This document shows, piece after piece, positions 62,599-64,000 of a stretch of DNA of 64,000 nt. The translations under genes were made by a program, and so were the position numbers. The stretch is from Lutibaculum baratangense AMV1 (lineage in GTDB: Bacteria; Pseudomonadota; Alphaproteobacteria; Rhizobiales; Tepidamorphaceae). The stretch's first letter is position 1. Every line of letters starts with the position of its first letter. Under the pieces are notes generated by a model. It ran no database searches. It was not told where the DNA came from and saw nothing but the letters and a program-made list of their open reading frames with translations. The DNA is taken from assembly GCF_000496075.1 (NCBI RefSeq), contig NZ_AWXZ01000039.1, forward strand, positions 124,001 to 188,000, written 5' to 3'.

Positions 62599-63351
62599 TC
62601 AGAGGAAGGCGAGCACGCCGTCCCAGGTGAGCTTCACGCTGGCCAGGAAGATCCCGGCATAGGCGATCCGGTAGAATGTCCGGGGATCGACGATGCGCAC
62701 GAGGTAGACCCCCGCGCGCGTCGCGAGCGGAGCCAGCGGAAGCAGCACGAGCGAAGCCGTCAGCGTTTCCTGGGTGTACTGCCCGAGCTCCAGGTAGGGC
62801 AGGAGCTTCAGCACGTTCACGACGAAGAAGAAGATCGCGGCCGTTCCCGCCAGCAGGCGCGGCTCGAGCCGCAGCGGGGTCGCATACATGTGGAACGGCG
62901 GTCCGCCGGCATGGCTCACGAAGCTCGTGAAGCCGGAGACCATGCCCCAGAACCGGCCGAGCCACGGCCTTTGAGGCTGGGCGGGCCGCTTGCGGCCGCC
63001 GAAGACGTAGTTCGCGGTGAAGGCGAGGCCGACCAGCCCCAGGAGAAGGCGCACCTGGTCCGGCGTGATCCAGCTCGCCGTGATCCAGCCCAGCGCGACG
63101 CCCGCGACCGCTCCGGGCAGCATGATGAGCAGCGTGCGCCTGTCGAACGTTCCCCAGTAGGAATAGAGCGCGACCGCGTCCATCAGCACGAGGACCGGGA
63201 GGAGAATGGCGGCGGCCGTGAGCGGGCTCATCACGAGCGCCATGATCGGCACGGCGAGCTGTGACAGGGGGCCGCCGAACCCGCCCTTGCCGAGCCCGTA
63301 GAGCACGATGGCGGGAAGGGCCACGAGGTAGAAGTCGAGATTCGAGATCAT
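62599..63351 (-). CDS. TauE/SafE family sulfite exporter-like permease
   Basis: A 250-aa membrane protein with seven or eight helices. The repeat motif appears as GLGKGGFGGPLSQLAVPIMALVMSP and again as GFTSFVSHAGGPPFHMY. Members move sulfite, sulfoacetate or other organic anions. The substrate is unknown here and no sulfonate genes are nearby. Confidence 0.88.
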   Translation of the reverse strand: MISNLDFYLVALPAIVLYGLGKGGFGGPLSQLAVPIMALVMSPLTAAAILLPVLVLMDAVALYSYWGTFDRRTLLIMLPGAVAGVALGWITASWITPDQVRLLLGLVGLAFTANYVFGGRKRPAQPQRPWLGRFWGMVSGFTSFVSHAGGPPFHMYATPLRLEPRLLAGTAAIFFFVVNVLKLLPYLELGQYTQETLTASLVLLPLAPLATRAGVYLVRIVDPRTFYRIAYAGIFLASVKLTWDGVLAFL

Positions 63352-63517
63352 CGGGGGAGAGACGCCAGGAGGGATGGCCGCCAGGTCGCAAGGCCACTGC
63401 CCAAGCTAGCCCAAGTTCTCCGGGGACGGAATCGCGAAGTGGTCAGAAGAGCATGCCGATCGCGGCGCCTGAGCCGCGCGTGGCCGCGATCGGGTATCGG
63501 GGCCGGCGGCTCTCCGG

Positions 63518-64000
63518 CTACTCCGCTGCGACGCGCGTTTCGAGGAGGTTCCGCTCAACGGTCCTGAGATGCGCCAGCATCGCCTGGGCCGCGCCGTCGA
63601 GGTCGCGTTCGGCGATCGCGGCGACGATGCGGTCGTGCTCGGCGAAGGAGTGGTGGTTCTCCGGCGGGCGTGTCGGATTGGCCCTCAGGCGGCCCCAGAC
63701 GACCGTGCGGCGCACGCGGTTCAACGCGTCGAACAGAGCGAGGAGGAGCCTGTTCTGCGTCGACTCCGCGATGACGCGGTGAAGCTGGTTGTCGAAGAAC
63801 TCGTACTGCCGCCAGGTGTCCGCCGAACGCATGCTCTGGATGCAGCGGCCCATCGCGGCGACGTCGGCAGAGGTGGCGTTGAGCGCCGCCTCCCGCGCGA
63901 TCATCGGCTCGACGAGGAGCCTCGTCCGCATGACCTCCGCGGGATTGGTGCGGCTTTCGACATCCCCGAAGGAGAGGACCTCCTCTTCCGGCTTCACCCC
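63518..64000 (-). CDS. FCD-domain GntR/FadR-type regulator, C-terminal part (cut by window end)
   Basis: About 160 visible residues form the FCD effector domain: NPAEVMRTRLLVEPMIAREAALNAT, FFDNQLHRVIAESTQNRLLLALFDALN and FAEHDRIVAAIAERDLDGAAQAMLAHLRTVERNLL. The DxxxH-type metal/ligand histidines are visible (NQLHRVIAES; EHDRIVAAI). The N-terminal winged helix lies beyond the right edge. Regulators of this kind sense small carboxylates. The target genes are not visible. Confidence 0.88.
   Translation of the reverse strand, partial: GVKPEEEVLSFGDVESRTNPAEVMRTRLLVEPMIAREAALNATSADVAAMGRCIQSMRSADTWRQYEFFDNQLHRVIAESTQNRLLLALFDALNRVRRTVVWGRLRANPTRPPENHHSFAEHDRIVAAIAERDLDGAAQAMLAHLRTVERNLLETRVAAE

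Noticed and set aside
1-64000. Mobile elements, CRISPR arrays, prophage or toxin-antitoxin loci
   Set aside because: No transposase, integrase, direct-repeat array or recognisable toxin-antitoxin pair was found on either strand.

Overview
The window is a contiguous piece of a GC-rich (roughly two-thirds GC) chromosome of an alphaproteobacterium, most probably a free-living aerobic member of the Hyphomicrobiales (Rhizobiales). Support comes from a GapR/DUF2312 protein, a DUF1036 gene coupled to pyruvate kinase, an aa3-oxidase subunit IV peptide next to a three-gene pntAA-pntAB-pntB transhydrogenase, a cysteine-free L36, S21, and DUF1244 and DUF465 genes. No rRNA, phage, insertion sequence or CRISPR array was seen. 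Coding density is high, with many ATGA start/stop overlaps and convergent gene pairs only 3-14 bp apart.

The left quarter (about 1.7-16.9 kb) is the notable accessory region. It looks like a complete peripheral catabolic module for a pyridine carboxylate of the nicotinate type, using a reductive route. It contains (i) a Liv-type ABC uptake system with a fused LivH-LivM permease; (ii) a NicA/NicB-like molybdenum hydroxylase whose large subunit carries three c-type heme motifs; (iii) a 6-hydroxynicotinate reductase-like Fe-S protein (Hnr); (iv) an enamidase-like ring-opening amidohydrolase (Ena); (v) an Fpr-type ferredoxin/flavodoxin-NADP reductase; (vi) a UPF0280 (ApbE-superfamily) protein; (vii) two tandem PF06684 'amino acid synthesis' paralogs of unknown function; and (viii) one MarR regulator. 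Three promoter regions share a 12-bp pseudo-palindrome, TTTGT[AG][TC][AG]C[TG]AA. They lie upstream of livK-livHM-livG-livF-nicAB, between fpr-marR and ena, and upstream of hnr-UPF0280-AA_synth. In each case the site overlaps or directly follows a sigma70-like promoter, so the four transcripts probably form one MarR-repressed local regulon. Hnr and Ena resemble enzymes of the anaerobe Eubacterium barkeri, and Azorhizobium is known to degrade nicotinate through tetrahydro-6-oxonicotinate. The substrate here is an inference.

The rest is mainly core genome. From left to right: a truncated phosphoenolpyruvate synthase; Hsp20 and Lon; tRNA-Val(GAC); an amidohydrolase with a DUF423 membrane protein; an RND efflux pump with its fusion protein; a periplasmic molybdopterin-fold protein followed by a frameshifted GGDEF-EAL protein; a MOT1-type molybdate transporter with a 21-bp tandem repeat upstream; a single-domain response regulator; L36; TPR and alpha/beta-hydrolase proteins; a four-gene ATGA-coupled eamA-glycerate kinase-DUF1036-pyk operon; N-formylglutamate amidohydrolase, DUF1244 and GapR; two cell-wall genes (DUF882 and L,D-transpeptidase) with an NtrC-type regulator; an M3 peptidase, a DUF3445 N-demethylase-like protein and an ABC1 kinase; the transhydrogenase operon; S21; purEK; a GGDEF protein; a divergent DUF465 pair; a methyltransferase; an acyl-CoA ligase; a beta-carbonic anhydrase; a TauE/SafE permease; and a truncated FCD-domain GntR regulator at the right edge.

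All functional calls rest on reading translated sequence by eye and on remembered family features. No similarity search was run.
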